This document shows, one piece after another, positions 16,616-25,780 of a stretch of DNA of 64,000 nt. Below the pieces are notes generated by a model. That model worked only from the letters and a program-made list of their open reading frames with translations. It searched no databases and was not told the DNA's origin. The position numbers and the translations under genes are program-made. Location: assembly GCA_009469585.1 (NCBI GenBank), contig SSXW01000006.1:62001-126000 (forward strand). The letters run 5' to 3'. Position 1 is the stretch's first letter. Each line of letters opens with the position of its first letter. The stretch comes from Dechloromonas sp. Dech2017 (GTDB lineage Bacteria; Pseudomonadota; Gammaproteobacteria; Burkholderiales; Rhodocyclaceae).

Positions 16616-18580
16616 TTAGCCCTTCAGCTGTTCCAGAATGGCCGGGTTTTCCAGCGTCGAGGTGTCCTGCGTCAGTTCCTCGCCCTTGGCCAGGCCGCGC
16701 AGCAGGCGACGCATGATCTTGCCCGAGCGGGTCTTCGGCAGGTTGTCGCCGAAGCGGATGTCCTTCGGCTTGGCGATCGGACCGATCTCCTTGCCCACCC
16801 AGTCGGACAGTTCCTTGACGATCTTCTTGGCGGCTTCCGGGTCGGTCGGACGGGCACCCTTGAGCACCACGAAGGCGACGATGGCTTCGCCGGTCAGGTC
16901 GTCCGGACGGCCGACGACGGCAGCTTCGGCAACCAGCGGGTTGGCAACCAGCGCCGATTCGATTTCCATGGTACCCATGCGATGACCGGAAACGTTCAGC
17001 ACGTCGTCGATACGGCCGGTGATGGTGAAGTAGCCGGTATCCTTGTCGCGGATGGCACCGTCGCCAGCCAGGTAGTACTTGCCCTGGAAGTCTTGCGGGT
17101 AGTACGACTTGACGAAGCGCTCGTTGTCGTTCCAGATCGTGCGGATCATCGACGGCCACGGCTTCTTGCAGACCAGGATACCGCCCTGGCCCCACGGCAG
17201 GTCGGCACCCGTCTCATCGACCACGGCGAACTGGATACCCGGGAAGGGCAGGGTGCAGGAACCCGGAACGAGCGGCGTGGCACCCGGCAGCGGGGTGATC
17301 ATGTGACCACCGGTTTCGGTCTGCCAGAAGGTATCGACGATCGGGCAGCGACCGCCGCCGACGTTGTCGTAGTACCACTGCCAGGCCGCCGGATTAATCG
17401 GCTCGCCGACCGAACCGAGGATGCGCAGCGAAGACAGGTCGAAGCTCTTCGGATGCACGGCGGGGTTGGAGTCGGATGCCTTGATCAGCGAACGGATCGC
17501 GGTCGGGGCGGTGTAGAAGATGGTTGCCTTGTGGTCCTGGATCATCTTCCAGAAACGGCCGGCATCCGGGAAGGTCGGCACGCCTTCGAAGACGATTTCG
17601 GTGGCGCCGCAGGCGAGCGGGCCATAGGTGATGTAGGTGTGACCGGTAACCCAGCCGATGTCGGCCGTACACCAGAAGGTATCCGTCGGCTTGATGTCGA
17701 AGGTCCACTTCATGGTCATGATGGCGTGCAGCAGGTAGCCGCCGGTGGAGTGCTGGACACCCTTCGGCTTGCCGGTGGAACCCGAGGTGTAGAGCAGGAA
17801 CAGCGGATGTTCGGCTTCGACCCATTCCGGTTCGCAAACATCAGACTGGTTGGCGACAACGTCATGCAGCCACTGGTCGCGGCCGGCAGTCATCGAAACT
17901 TCACCGCCAGTGCGCTTGAAGACGATGACGTTCTTGACCGACTCGCAGCCGCCCATGGCGAATGCTTCGTCAGCGATCGGCTTGAGCGGGATGGCCTTGC
18001 CACCGCGATACTGGCCGTCGGAGGTGATCAGGGCCACCGCACCGGCGTCGTTGATGCGATCGCGCAGCGATTGGGCGGAGAAGCCGCCGAAAACGATGGA
18101 GTGGATGGCGCCGATACGGGCACAGGCCTGCATCGCGCAGATGCCTTCAACGGTCATCGGCATGTAGATGACGACGCGATCGCCCTTCTTGACGCCCATG
18201 CCGCGCAGGGCGTTGGCAAACTTGGCGACCTTGGTGAGCAGTTCCTTGTAGGTGACCTTGGTCACTTCGCCGTTGTCGGCTTCGAAAATCAGGGCGACCT
18301 TGTCGCCGAGACCGGCTTCAACATTGCGATCCAGACAGTTGTACGAAACGTTCAGCTTGCCATCGGCAAACCACTTGAAGAACGGGGCGTTGGACTCGTC
18401 AAGAACCTGGGTAAAAGGCTGCTTCCAGGTGATGAATTCACGGGCCCGCTTGGCCCAGAAACCGGGGTAGTCGGCATCCGCTTCGGCGCACAGCGCCTTG
18501 TAGGCATCCATCCCGGAAACGGCGGCGTTCTTCACCATTTCCTCGGACGGATAAATAAGCTGCACGGACTCATTCGACAT
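16616..18580 (-). CDS. acs: Acetyl-CoA synthetase (AMP-forming)
   Basis: Cytoplasmic enzyme making acetyl-CoA from acetate, ATP and CoA. It has 654 residues, the standard length. Motifs are the P-loop [15 protein letters not shown], the adenylate-binding [10 protein letters not shown], the hinge [14 protein letters not shown], and the acetylatable Lys region [14 protein letters not shown]. The start at 18580 ([11 protein letters not shown]) is supported by agaggagaaaaat just upstream. It is the first gene of the minus-strand acetate array. Confidence 0.97.
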   Translation of the reverse strand: MSNESVQLIYPSEEMVKNAAVSGMDAYKALCAEADADYPGFWAKRAREFITWKQPFTQVLDESNAPFFKWFADGKLNVSYNCLDRNVEAGLGDKVALIFEADNGEVTKVTYKELLTKVAKFANALRGMGVKKGDRVVIYMPMTVEGICAMQACARIGAIHSIVFGGFSAQSLRDRINDAGAVALITSDGQYRGGKAIPLKPIADEAFAMGGCESVKNVIVFKRTGGEVSMTAGRDQWLHDVVANQSDVCEPEWVEAEHPLFLLYTSGSTGKPKGVQHSTGGYLLHAIMTMKWTFDIKPTDTFWCTADIGWVTGHTYITYGPLACGATEIVFEGVPTFPDAGRFWKMIQDHKATIFYTAPTAIRSLIKASDSNPAVHPKSFDLSSLRILGSVGEPINPAAWQWYYDNVGGGRCPIVDTFWQTETGGHMITPLPGATPLVPGSCTLPFPGIQFAVVDETGADLPWGQGGILVCKKPWPSMIRTIWNDNERFVKSYYPQDFQGKYYLAGDGAIRDKDTGYFTITGRIDDVLNVSGHRMGTMEIESALVANPLVAEAAVVGRPDDLTGEAIVAFVVLKGARPTDPEAAKKIVKELSDWVGKEIGPIAKPKDIRFGDNLPKTRSGKIMRRLLRGLAKGEELTQDTSTLENPAILEQLKG

Positions 18581-18797
18581 ATTTTTCTCCTCTGCGGTAC
18601 TTCGCAAGTTATGTTGAAACAACCGATTGAATCCCGGATTGGCACCCGGGAAGAGTTAAAGCCGCACAAGCCGGAGAATCCAACACTCCCCTCGCCAGCG
18701 TTGAGGCAGCATTAAACGTCGATAATCTTACAAAGCGCTTACGAAATCACGCTGCGGCGCAACAATTCGGCATATCGCAGGCGCATCTGTCTCGGCA

Positions 18798-18806
18798 TGA
18801 TAAAAT
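18798..18806 (+). promoter_or_regulatory. Possible extended -10 for the yqhA family gene
   Basis: TGATAAAAT (TG at 18798, -10 at 18801-18806) lies about 30 bases before the start codon. No good -35 is seen, as is usual for extended -10 promoters. Confidence 0.4.
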
Positions 18807-18835
18807 TCGCGTCCTCAAAATCACACCTGTTTGCG

Positions 18836-19372
18836 ATGCCCGCCCCGATCAAATCACTCGAATCTTTCATCTTCGCCAGCCGCTGGATTCAGGCCCCGCT
18901 CTATCTCGGCCTGATCGTCGCCCAGATCATTTACTGCTGGCTATTTATGATCGAACTGAGCCATCTCGTGCATGGCGCCTTCACCGGCAGCCATTTTTCC
19001 GAAGTGGAAGTCATGCTGGTGGTGCTTGGCCTGATCGACGTGGTGATGATCGCCAACCTGCTGATCATGGTCATCGTCGGCGGCTACGAGACCTTCGTCT
19101 CCCGCCTCGATCTCGACGACCATCCGGACCAGCCCGAATGGCTGTCGCACGTCAATGCCGGCGTGCTCAAGATCAAGCTTTCGACGGCGATCATCGGCAT
19201 TTCGTCGATTCACCTCCTGAAGAGCTTCATCAATGCCGCCAACCTGTCCCAGCACACGCTGCTCTGGCAGGTGGTCATCCATGTCGTTTTCCTTTTTTCC
19301 GCGCTGGCCATGGCTTATGTCGACAAGACCATGACCCAGACGCTCGCCCTGCAGCATCAAAAACATCACTAA
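18836..19372 (+). CDS. UPF0114/YqhA family inner-membrane protein
   Basis: A 178-residue membrane protein with four hydrophobic segments (APLYLGLIVAQIIYCWLFMI, VMLVVLGLIDVVMIANLLIM, STAIIGISSIHLLKSF, VVIHVVFLFSALAMAYVDK). It matches the YqhA/TIGR00645 family, whose function is not established. The start at 18836 (MPAPIKSLESFIFASRW) fits the family better than the upstream in-frame ATG. The fumarase gene follows after 13 bases. Confidence 0.85.
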   Translation: MPAPIKSLESFIFASRWIQAPLYLGLIVAQIIYCWLFMIELSHLVHGAFTGSHFSEVEVMLVVLGLIDVVMIANLLIMVIVGGYETFVSRLDLDDHPDQPEWLSHVNAGVLKIKLSTAIIGISSIHLLKSFINAANLSQHTLLWQVVIHVVFLFSALAMAYVDKTMTQTLALQHQKHH

Positions 19373-19385
19373 AACGGAGTCCCGC

Positions 19386-20906
19386 ATGACCGCCATCAAA
19401 CAGGAAGACTTGATCCAGTCCGTTGCCGATGCCTTCCAGTACATCAGCTACTACCACCCGCTGGATTACATCAAGGCGCTGGGCGAAGCTTACGAGCGCG
19501 AGGAAAGCCCGGCCGCCAAGGATGCCATCGCCCAGATCCTGACCAATTCGCGGATGGCTGCCGAAGGCCATCGCCCGATCTGCCAGGACACCGGTATCGG
19601 CATGGTCTTCATCAAGGTCGGCATGCAGGTGACCTGGCCGGATGCCACCATGAGCATCCAGAAGATGATCGACGAAGGTGTCCGCCGCGCCTACGCCAAC
19701 CCGGACAACCCGCTGCGCGCCTCGGTGCTGGCCGACCCGGCCGGCGCCCGCAAGAACACCAAGGACAACACCCCGGCCGTCGTGCATTTCGAAATCGTCG
19801 AAGGCCATCACGTCGAGGTCATCTGCGCCGCCAAGGGCGGCGGCTCGGAAGCCAAGTCCAAGTTCGCCATGCTCAACCCGTCCGACGACCTGGTCGACTG
19901 GGTGCTGCACAAGATTCCCGAAATGGGCGCCGGCTGGTGCCCGCCCGGCATCATCGGCATCGGCATCGGCGGCACGCCGGAAAAGGCCATGCTGCTGGCC
20001 AAGGAGTCGATCATGGCGCCGGTGGACATCCACGAACTGAAGGCCCGCGGCCCGCAAAACCGCGCCGAGGAACTGCGCCTCGAACTATTCGAGAAGGTTA
20101 ACGCCCTCGGTGTCGGCGCCCAGGGCCTGGGCGGCCTGACCACCGTGCTCGACGTCAAGGTGCTCGACTACCCCTGCCACGCCGCCAACCTGCCGGTCGC
20201 CCTGGTCCCGAACTGCGCCGCCACCCGCCACTGCCACTTCCATCTCGATGGCTCCGGCCCGGCCAAGATCGAGCCGCCGAAGCTGGAAGACTGGCCGGCC
20301 GTGACCTGGACGCCGGACCTCAAGGCCGCCACGCAGGTCGACCTCAACACGCTGACCAAGGAACAGGTTGCCTCGTGGAAACCGGGCCAGAAACTGCTCC
20401 TCAACGGCAAGATGCTGACCGGCCGCGACGCCGCCCACAAGCGCATTGCCGACATGCTGGCCAAGGGCGAGAAACTGCCGGTCGACTTCACCAACCGGGT
20501 GATTTACTACGTTGGCCCGGTCGATCCCGTGCGTGACGAAGTCGTCGGCCCGGCCGGCCCGACCACGGCCACCCGCATGGACAAATTCACCCGCATGATG
20601 CTCGAGCAAACCGGCCTGATCTCCATGGTCGGCAAGTCCGAGCGTGGCCCGACCGCCATCGCGGCGATCAAGGACAACAAGTCGGCCTACCTGATGGCCG
20701 TCGGCGGTGCTGCCTACCTGGTGGCCAAGGCGATCAAGTCGGCCAAGGTCGTCGGCTTTGCCGACCTCGGCATGGAAGCGATCTACGAGTTCGATGTCGA
20801 GAACATGCCGGTGACCGTCGCCGTCGATTCGGCCGGCACCTCGGTGCACAACACCGGCCCCAAGGAATGGCAGGTCAAGATCGGCAAGATTCCGGTCACC
20901 GCCTGA
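19386..20906 (+). CDS. Class I (iron-sulfur) fumarate hydratase
   Basis: Fumarase interconverting fumarate and malate in the citrate cycle with an oxygen-sensitive 4Fe-4S cluster. It has 506 residues with the fused alpha and beta parts of this class. Conserved stretches are HRPICQDTGIGMVFIKVG (cluster Cys), ANLPVALVPNCAATRHCHF, GPTTATRMDKFTRMMLEQTG and the MVGKSERGPTAIAAIKDNKS beta region. It follows the yqhA-type gene closely and ends at a strong bidirectional terminator. Confidence 0.93.
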   Translation: MTAIKQEDLIQSVADAFQYISYYHPLDYIKALGEAYEREESPAAKDAIAQILTNSRMAAEGHRPICQDTGIGMVFIKVGMQVTWPDATMSIQKMIDEGVRRAYANPDNPLRASVLADPAGARKNTKDNTPAVVHFEIVEGHHVEVICAAKGGGSEAKSKFAMLNPSDDLVDWVLHKIPEMGAGWCPPGIIGIGIGGTPEKAMLLAKESIMAPVDIHELKARGPQNRAEELRLELFEKVNALGVGAQGLGGLTTVLDVKVLDYPCHAANLPVALVPNCAATRHCHFHLDGSGPAKIEPPKLEDWPAVTWTPDLKAATQVDLNTLTKEQVASWKPGQKLLLNGKMLTGRDAAHKRIADMLAKGEKLPVDFTNRVIYYVGPVDPVRDEVVGPAGPTTATRMDKFTRMMLEQTGLISMVGKSERGPTAIAAIKDNKSAYLMAVGGAAYLVAKAIKSAKVVGFADLGMEAIYEFDVENMPVTVAVDSAGTSVHNTGPKEWQVKIGKIPVTA

Positions 20907-20919
20907 ACAACACGCGAAA

Positions 20920-20950
20920 TTGAAAAAGCCGGCTAAGCCGGCTTTTTCAA
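20920..20950. terminator. Bidirectional terminator after fumarase
   Basis: A perfect 14-bp inverted repeat (TTGAAAAAGCCGGC/GCCGGCTTTTTCAA) with a 3-base loop and T-runs both ways. It separates the fumarase gene from the convergent receiver-GGDEF gene, whose last codons it overlaps. Confidence 0.9.
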
Positions 20951-22206
20951 TTGCAGGCCACGCTAACCCTGGCCTGATCCTGCAGTTTCGCCGCGATGGC
21001 GGCGACCGGAATGCCCAAGCCCAGCGACTTTTCCATTTCGGCCAGCAGGGGCAGCAGCAGCAGGCCGGCTTCGCCCAGGGTGCTGGCCGTGGTCAGCGGC
21101 GACTGGCCGGCCAGGTACTGGTTGAGCCAGACCAGGGTACGCTCTCGATCGGCATCGGCGTTCACCGGTTGGGCCTCGGCAAGCGGGCCGGCGCTACCCG
21201 CTTCGATCGCCTGGTCGAGGCGCTGTTCGGCGATTTTCAGCAAGGCAGGCCCACTGCCGTCGACCGCGTCGACCGGGTAACTGGCGACGCCGACGCTGAC
21301 GCCGAGGGCGACCGCCTGCCCGTGAACGGAAATGCGTGCGGTGGCCAGCTTGTCGCAGATACGCCGGGCGAATACCGAACAGCGATCGAGGCAGGTATCG
21401 ATGGCGATGATGGCGATGCGGTTGCGGGCGATCATCGCCATGCTGTCGGCCGCCCGCAGCTTGCCGCGCAGCAGGTCGCCGAACTTGTCGACGATGCGGT
21501 CGGCCATTCGCTTGCCAAAGCGCGCGGCCAGGCGGTCGTAGTCGTCGACGCTGAAAACCAGGATGCCGATGCCGCTGATCGCTTCCGGCTGCCCCAGGCG
21601 CTCACCCAGTTCGGACTCGATCAACTGGCGTTGGGCGTGCAGGAAACGGGCGGTCGGCCGGGTCTCCGGCGGACCGTCGGCCAGCGTCTTGAATTCGGCG
21701 ACTATGGGCAGCGATTCGGTAGCGTTGAAGAGCGCGATGCTGCGCCGCTCGCCGCTGGCACTCCCCGACGGCTCGGGGCTGGGTGATTGAACGGAGGTTT
21801 CGCCACCGGCCTGCCCGGCTCCGCACTGACCGAGCAATTCGCTGGCGAAACGAGCCATTTCGGCCGCCCCCGCCCCCTTGCGGACGAAGCCCGAAACGCC
21901 CTGATCGAGCGCCCGGTGACGTTCATCGTCGGTCAGCGAATCGGAGGCAACAAGGAAGAAAGGCAGGCGTTTCAGGCGCAGCAACCGGTTGGCGCGCACC
22001 TTTTCGAGCAGGGCGAAGCCATCGAGTCGCGACAGCGACTTGCCGGCGACGACGGCGACGATGGACGGATCGAGGATCAGCGTCTGCCAGGCCGACTCGC
22101 CGTTGCTTTCCTGGCAGATCTGGAAATGCGTCTTGAGGTGCTTGGCCAGGGACAGGCGAACGACCTTGGAATTGTCTACGATGAGCAACCGGGGCAAAGC
22201 GGACAT
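20947..22206 (-). CDS. Degenerate receiver-GGDEF protein
   Basis: A 419-residue protein. Residues 1-120 have the receiver fold (LLIVDNSKVVRLSLAKHL) but no Asp at the phosphorylation position, where AGKSLSRLDGF replaces the usual LVDxxMPxMDGF. Residues ~190-345 fit a GGDEF domain (FSVDDYDRLAARFGKRMADRI, VGVASYP) in which the GGDEF signature is replaced by ARNRIAII. It is therefore unlikely to be phosphorylated or to make c-di-GMP. A scaffold or effector role is possible. The C-terminal tail of about 60 residues is of unknown kind. Confidence 0.78.
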   Translation of the reverse strand: MSALPRLLIVDNSKVVRLSLAKHLKTHFQICQESNGESAWQTLILDPSIVAVVAGKSLSRLDGFALLEKVRANRLLRLKRLPFFLVASDSLTDDERHRALDQGVSGFVRKGAGAAEMARFASELLGQCGAGQAGGETSVQSPSPEPSGSASGERRSIALFNATESLPIVAEFKTLADGPPETRPTARFLHAQRQLIESELGERLGQPEAISGIGILVFSVDDYDRLAARFGKRMADRIVDKFGDLLRGKLRAADSMAMIARNRIAIIAIDTCLDRCSVFARRICDKLATARISVHGQAVALGVSVGVASYPVDAVDGSGPALLKIAEQRLDQAIEAGSAGPLAEAQPVNADADRERTLVWLNQYLAGQSPLTTASTLGEAGLLLLPLLAEMEKSLGLGIPVAAIAAKLQDQARVSVACN

Positions 22207-22357
22207 GGCGAACCTGGCTGAGGGAGGCAGGACAATGGCAAATAAATTTCGCCAATTCTACTCCTTTCGTCATACGGGCAAGGCCTTGGCGGCCGCCAAT
22301 TTACAGAAATTGACGTAAGCTTGGCGCTGCCCGCCTCCACCCCTTGTTCATCCCGAC

Positions 22358-23140
22358 ATGTTTCGCAAATTTCGCATCCTCATCCTGCTTGTCGTGCTGG
22401 CCACCGTCGGCCTCGGCGCCTGGCGTGCCAATGCCCGGCTGAGCACCTGGCAGCACACCGTCCATGTCGCCATCTACCCGATTCCGGCCGACGATTCACC
22501 GGCCACGGCCAGCTATCTGGCCCGCCTCGGCAAGGATGATTTCGCCGACATCGCCGAGTGGATGCAGGGCGAGACCCGCCGCCACGGCCTGTCCGTGCTC
22601 CAGCCGATCGCCCTCAACGTGGCGCCGGTGCTGGCCGAACGGCCGCCCTTGCCACCGCCCCGGGCCAGCGCACTGGAGGCCATCGTGTGGAGCCTGAAAT
22701 TGCGCTGGTGGGCCTGGCGCCATGACGACATCGCCGGCCCCAGGCCGCATATCCGCCTCTTCGTCCTCTTTCACGACCCTGGCCGCGAGGGCCTGCTGCC
22801 CCACTCCACCGGCCTGAGCAAGGGGCAGATCGGGCTCATCCACGCCTTCGCCAGCCGCCAGCAGCGCCGGCAGAACAACGTGGTGATTGCCCACGAATTG
22901 CTGCACACCTTCGGCGCCACCGACAAGTACGACCTGGCGACCCGCCAGCCCATCTACCCGCAGGGCTATGCCGAACCGGACCGGCAGCCGCGCCTGCCCC
23001 AGACCCTGGCCGAGATCATGGGCGGCCGCACGCCGATCGACGCCGAGCACTCGGAGATTCCCGACAGCCTGGCCGACACCCTGATCGGGCCGGAGACGGC
23101 CGGGGAGATCGGCATGCGCCGGCCGTCCGGCGCTTCCTGA
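22358..23140 (+). CDS. Membrane-anchored putative zinc metalloprotease (HExxH), family not recognised
   Basis: A 260-residue protein with one N-terminal signal anchor (FRILILLVVLATVGLGAW) and a periplasmic body. Residues near 184 read VIAHELLHTFGATDKYD. This is an HExxH zinc motif followed by a downstream Asp, similar to metzincin-like or M10-type sites. No other domain is recognised. It is flanked by unrelated genes and is probably monocistronic. The zinc protease call rests on this single motif and its context. Confidence 0.65.
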   Translation: MFRKFRILILLVVLATVGLGAWRANARLSTWQHTVHVAIYPIPADDSPATASYLARLGKDDFADIAEWMQGETRRHGLSVLQPIALNVAPVLAERPPLPPPRASALEAIVWSLKLRWWAWRHDDIAGPRPHIRLFVLFHDPGREGLLPHSTGLSKGQIGLIHAFASRQQRRQNNVVIAHELLHTFGATDKYDLATRQPIYPQGYAEPDRQPRLPQTLAEIMGGRTPIDAEHSEIPDSLADTLIGPETAGEIGMRRPSGAS

Positions 23141-23157
23141 CGACTTGCCTGCCGACT

Positions 23158-23197
23158 GCTACGGTCGACGACAAAAAAAGCCGAAAATCGAAATCCT
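23158..23197 (-). repeat. Dispersed A/T-arm + GTCGACCG motif, copy 5 (intergenic, reversed)
   Basis: On the minus strand, ggatttcgattttcggcttt precedes further T residues and the core GTCGACCGTAGC (complement of 23158-23169). It is the only clear copy in this orientation. Confidence 0.6.
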
Positions 23198-23227
23198 GCC
23201 TGTCGCGGCCAGCGCCCGCGTCCGCAA

Positions 23228-23722
23228 CTAGACGGCTAGTGCGGCCGCATGGCGGTCGGCCAGGTCGTTGCCGCGGCAGCTGCCGTGGCCCTTGATCCAC
23301 ACGAACTCGACGCCGGCCAGGGCGTCGGCCCCGTCGCCCTCGCCGAGCATGCCGGCCAGCTCGGCATCCGCCGCCAGGCCCTCGCGACCGGCCCGACCGA
23401 GGCGGATCATAGCGTCCTGGTTGTCCGAGAACAGCGCCAGCGGCGAGCCGGCGGGCAGCTGCCGGCGGGCCGCCACCAGCGCGAAAAGCGCCGCCTGCAG
23501 TTCCAGCGCATGACTGCCGGCGGCCGGCACGGTCTGCGTCGCAATCTGCGGCGGCGCCTCCGGATCGGCGAAGATCACCGCCGCCAGCCCGCCGTGCCGC
23601 TTCAGGCTGGCGTCGCTGAAGACCAGCGGGCGGTCGGCGAAGCGCCCGGCCAGGCGCGCTGGCAAGGGGCCGGCCGACAAATGGACGGGGCGTTCGATTT
23701 TTTTCTTGCGCCGTTTCGGCAT
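23228..23722 (-). CDS. RNase H-like protein
   Basis: A 164-residue protein with a basic N-terminus (MPKRRKKKIERP) and an RNase H-type fold. The four acidic catalytic positions appear kept: Asp in VFSDASLKRHGG, Glu in SHALELQAALFAL, Asp in ALFSDNQDAMI and Asp in GNDLADRHAAALAV. Also present is IKGHGSCRGND, the usual K-GH loop. It differs clearly from the true rnhA at 50746. It may be a stand-alone RNase HI paralogue acting on RNA/DNA hybrids. Start 23722 is chosen over 23848, which adds an unrelated stretch. Confidence 0.72.
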   Translation of the reverse strand: MPKRRKKKIERPVHLSAGPLPARLAGRFADRPLVFSDASLKRHGGLAAVIFADPEAPPQIATQTVPAAGSHALELQAALFALVAARRQLPAGSPLALFSDNQDAMIRLGRAGREGLAADAELAGMLGEGDGADALAGVEFVWIKGHGSCRGNDLADRHAAALAV

Positions 23723-23886
23723 GGTGTGCTGGTCGCTGGGGCAAACGCCTGCCAGCATAATCCGAAACCGCCGCCGCGCGGCAAATGCCTGCGCCGGGCG
23801 AATAACCCTGCTGCCAATGCGCTTGATTTTATTGGCTTCCTCGGCCATAGTTGCCGCTCTTCAGCTTTTCAGTCCAGTCCATCCGC

Positions 23887-24012
23887 ATGATCGCCACCCG
23901 CTCCGCCCCCCGCTCCGCCACGGCCCGCGCCGTGCTGCCGGTCGTCGTCCGCGCGGTCGTAGTCAGTGTCGTCGTAGGCGTCGTAGCGCACGCGCCGTCG
24001 CGGATCGGGTAA
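23887..24012 (+). CDS. ivbL: IvbL-type valine-rich leader peptide of ilvBN
   Basis: A 41-codon ORF ending 95 bases before ilvB. Twelve of its residues are Val, crowded between codons 16 and 33 (AVLPVVVRAVVVSVVVGVV). The composition and the ending (VVAHAPSRIG) recall the E. coli ilvB leader. Stalling at Val codons 23932-23985 would leave 24001-24010 free to pair with the terminator arm. The start at 23887 is the nearest ATG in frame. No strong ribosome binding site is seen. Confidence 0.75.
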   Translation: MIATRSAPRSATARAVLPVVVRAVVVSVVVGVVAHAPSRIG

Positions 24013-24067
24013 GCAAGCAGCACAGGATTCCCAACCCCCTCCGGCGCAACCGGCGGGGGTTTTGTTT
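24001..24067 (+). promoter_or_regulatory. ilvBN transcription attenuator
   Basis: Terminator: arms 24033-24044 and 24050-24061 (stem of 11 pairs with one mismatch), followed by TTTGTTTT. Antiterminator: CGGA..GGGT at 24001-24010 can pair with ACCC..TCCG at 24034-24043 and would block the terminator. The leader-peptide stop codon lies at 24010-24012. A ribosome reaching it masks the antiterminator arm, while stalling on Val codons does not. This is classical attenuation geometry. Confidence 0.72.
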
Positions 24068-24087
24068 TGGAACCCGCCGGTTGCGCC
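24043..24087 (+). other. Second hairpin overlapping the ilvBN attenuator
   Basis: A perfect 15-bp inverted repeat (24043-24057 and 24073-24087) enclosing the terminator T-run. It shares bases with the terminator stem, so the two cannot form together. It may be a late antiterminator or an mRNA 5' cap structure ahead of the ilvB ribosome binding site. Confidence 0.6.
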
Positions 24088-24107
24088 AACAACCGAAAGG
24101 AAGTTCC

Positions 24108-25778
24108 ATGACAGAAACCCTAAGCGGCGCCCAGATCACCATCCGGCTGCTCGAACGCCAAGGCATACGCACCGTCGCCGGCATCCCCGGCGGCGCCATC
24201 CTGCCCATCTACGACGCCCTCGGCCAATCGACCGTCATCCACCACGTCCTCGCCCGCCACGAACAGGGCGCCGGCTTCATGGCCCAGGGCATGGCCCGCA
24301 CCACCGGCCGGCCGGCCGTCTGCCTGGCCTCCTCCGGGCCGGGGGCGACCAACCTGCTGACCGCCATCGCCGACGCCCGGCTCGATTCCATCCCGCTGGT
24401 CGCCATCACCGGCCAGGTGCCGCAGGCGATGATCGGCACCGACGCCTTCCAGGAAGTCGACACCTACGGCCTGAGCATCCCGATCACCAAGCACAACTTC
24501 CTGGTCACCTCGGCCGAGGAACTGCTCGAGGTGATTCCCCGGGCCTTCCGCATCGCCGCCTCGGGCCGGCCCGGGCCGGTGCTGGTCGACATTCCCAAGG
24601 ACGTCCAGATGCAGGCCCTGGAGATTGCGGATTGGCCCGAACCGGGCATCGCCGAAACCGCCCCGACTGCCGACCCGGCGCTGATCGCCGAAGCGGCGGC
24701 GCTGATCAATGCCGCCCAGCGGCCCATCCTTTACCTCGGCGGCGGCGTCGTCCATTCCGGCGCTTCGGCGCTGGCCGTCGAGCTGGCCGAGAAGGCCGGC
24801 CTGCCGACGGTGATGACCCTGATGGCGCTCGGCGCCATGCCGGTCAACCATCCGCTGTCGCTCGGCATGCTGGGCATGCACGGCGCCCGCTACACCAACC
24901 TGGCGCTCGACGAATGCGACCTGCTGATCGCCGTCGGCGCCCGCTTCGACGACCGCGCCACCGGCAAGGTCGCCGCCTTCTGCCCGCAGGCGAAGATCAT
25001 TCACATCGACATCGACCCGGCCGAACTGGACAAGATCAAGACCGCCCACGTCGGCATCGGCGCCGATGTGGGCGAAGCGCTCGGCCAGTTGCTGCCGGCG
25101 GTTTTTGAAAATTCGCGAAAAATCTGGGTCGACCGCAACCATGCGCTGAAAGCCGAATTTCCGCTGGCCATGCCCGACGCCGACAACCCGCGCTCGCATT
25201 TCGGCCTCATCCGCACGGTCGCCGCCTGCCTCGACGACCAGGCCACCGTCACCACCGACGTCGGCCAGCACCAGATGTGGGTGGCCCAGGCCTACCCGCT
25301 GCGCCGGCCGCGCCAGTGGCTGACCTCGGGCGGCCTCGGCACCATGGGCTTCGGCGTGCCGGCCGCCATCGGCGCCGCGCTGGCCGAGCCGCAACGCACC
25401 GTGGTCTGCTTCAGCGGCGACGGCTCGATCCTGATGAACATCCAGGAACTGGTCACCGCCGCCGAGGAAAACGCCAACATCAAGATCATCCTGATGAACA
25501 ACGCCACGCTCGGCCTCGTCCATCAGCAGCAGACGCTGTTCTACGGCGAGCGGCTGTTCGCCTCGCAATTCAAGGGCATGCCGGATTTCGTCAAGGTCGC
25601 CGAGGGCTTCGGCATCGCCGCCCTCGATCTTGATCGCCAGGCCGATCCCGCCGCCGCGCTGGCCGAAGCCCTGGCCCGCCCCGGCCCCTGCCTGATCCAC
25701 GCCGGCATAGACGCCGAGCAGAAGGTCTATCCCATGGTGCCGCCGGGCGCCGCCAACCGCGACATGATCGGAGCCTGA
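24108..25778 (+). CDS. ilvB: Acetolactate synthase large subunit
   Basis: Thiamine-diphosphate enzyme condensing two pyruvates to acetolactate, or pyruvate with 2-oxobutyrate, for valine, leucine and isoleucine synthesis. It has 556 residues. The activating Glu is in [14 protein letters not shown], and the TPP/Mg motif is [20 protein letters not shown] ending at MNN. The start at 24108 has gaaaggaagttcc upstream. It is preceded by a leader peptide and attenuator and followed 2 bases later by the small subunit. Length and leader resemble E. coli IlvB rather than IlvI. Confidence 0.94.
   Translation: MTETLSGAQITIRLLERQGIRTVAGIPGGAILPIYDALGQSTVIHHVLARHEQGAGFMAQGMARTTGRPAVCLASSGPGATNLLTAIADARLDSIPLVAITGQVPQAMIGTDAFQEVDTYGLSIPITKHNFLVTSAEELLEVIPRAFRIAASGRPGPVLVDIPKDVQMQALEIADWPEPGIAETAPTADPALIAEAAALINAAQRPILYLGGGVVHSGASALAVELAEKAGLPTVMTLMALGAMPVNHPLSLGMLGMHGARYTNLALDECDLLIAVGARFDDRATGKVAAFCPQAKIIHIDIDPAELDKIKTAHVGIGADVGEALGQLLPAVFENSRKIWVDRNHALKAEFPLAMPDADNPRSHFGLIRTVAACLDDQATVTTDVGQHQMWVAQAYPLRRPRQWLTSGGLGTMGFGVPAAIGAALAEPQRTVVCFSGDGSILMNIQELVTAAEENANIKIILMNNATLGLVHQQQTLFYGERLFASQFKGMPDFVKVAEGFGIAALDLDRQADPAAALAEALARPGPCLIHAGIDAEQKVYPMVPPGAANRDMIGA
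25101..25140 (+). repeat. Dispersed A/T-arm + GTCGACCGC motif, copy 6
   Basis: gtttttgaaaattcgcgaaa then aatctgg and the core GTCGACCGCAAC at 25128-25139. It is sense within ilvB, encoding [16 protein letters not shown] in the variable region between the central and TPP domains. Confidence 0.55.
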
Positions 25779-25780
25779 AC

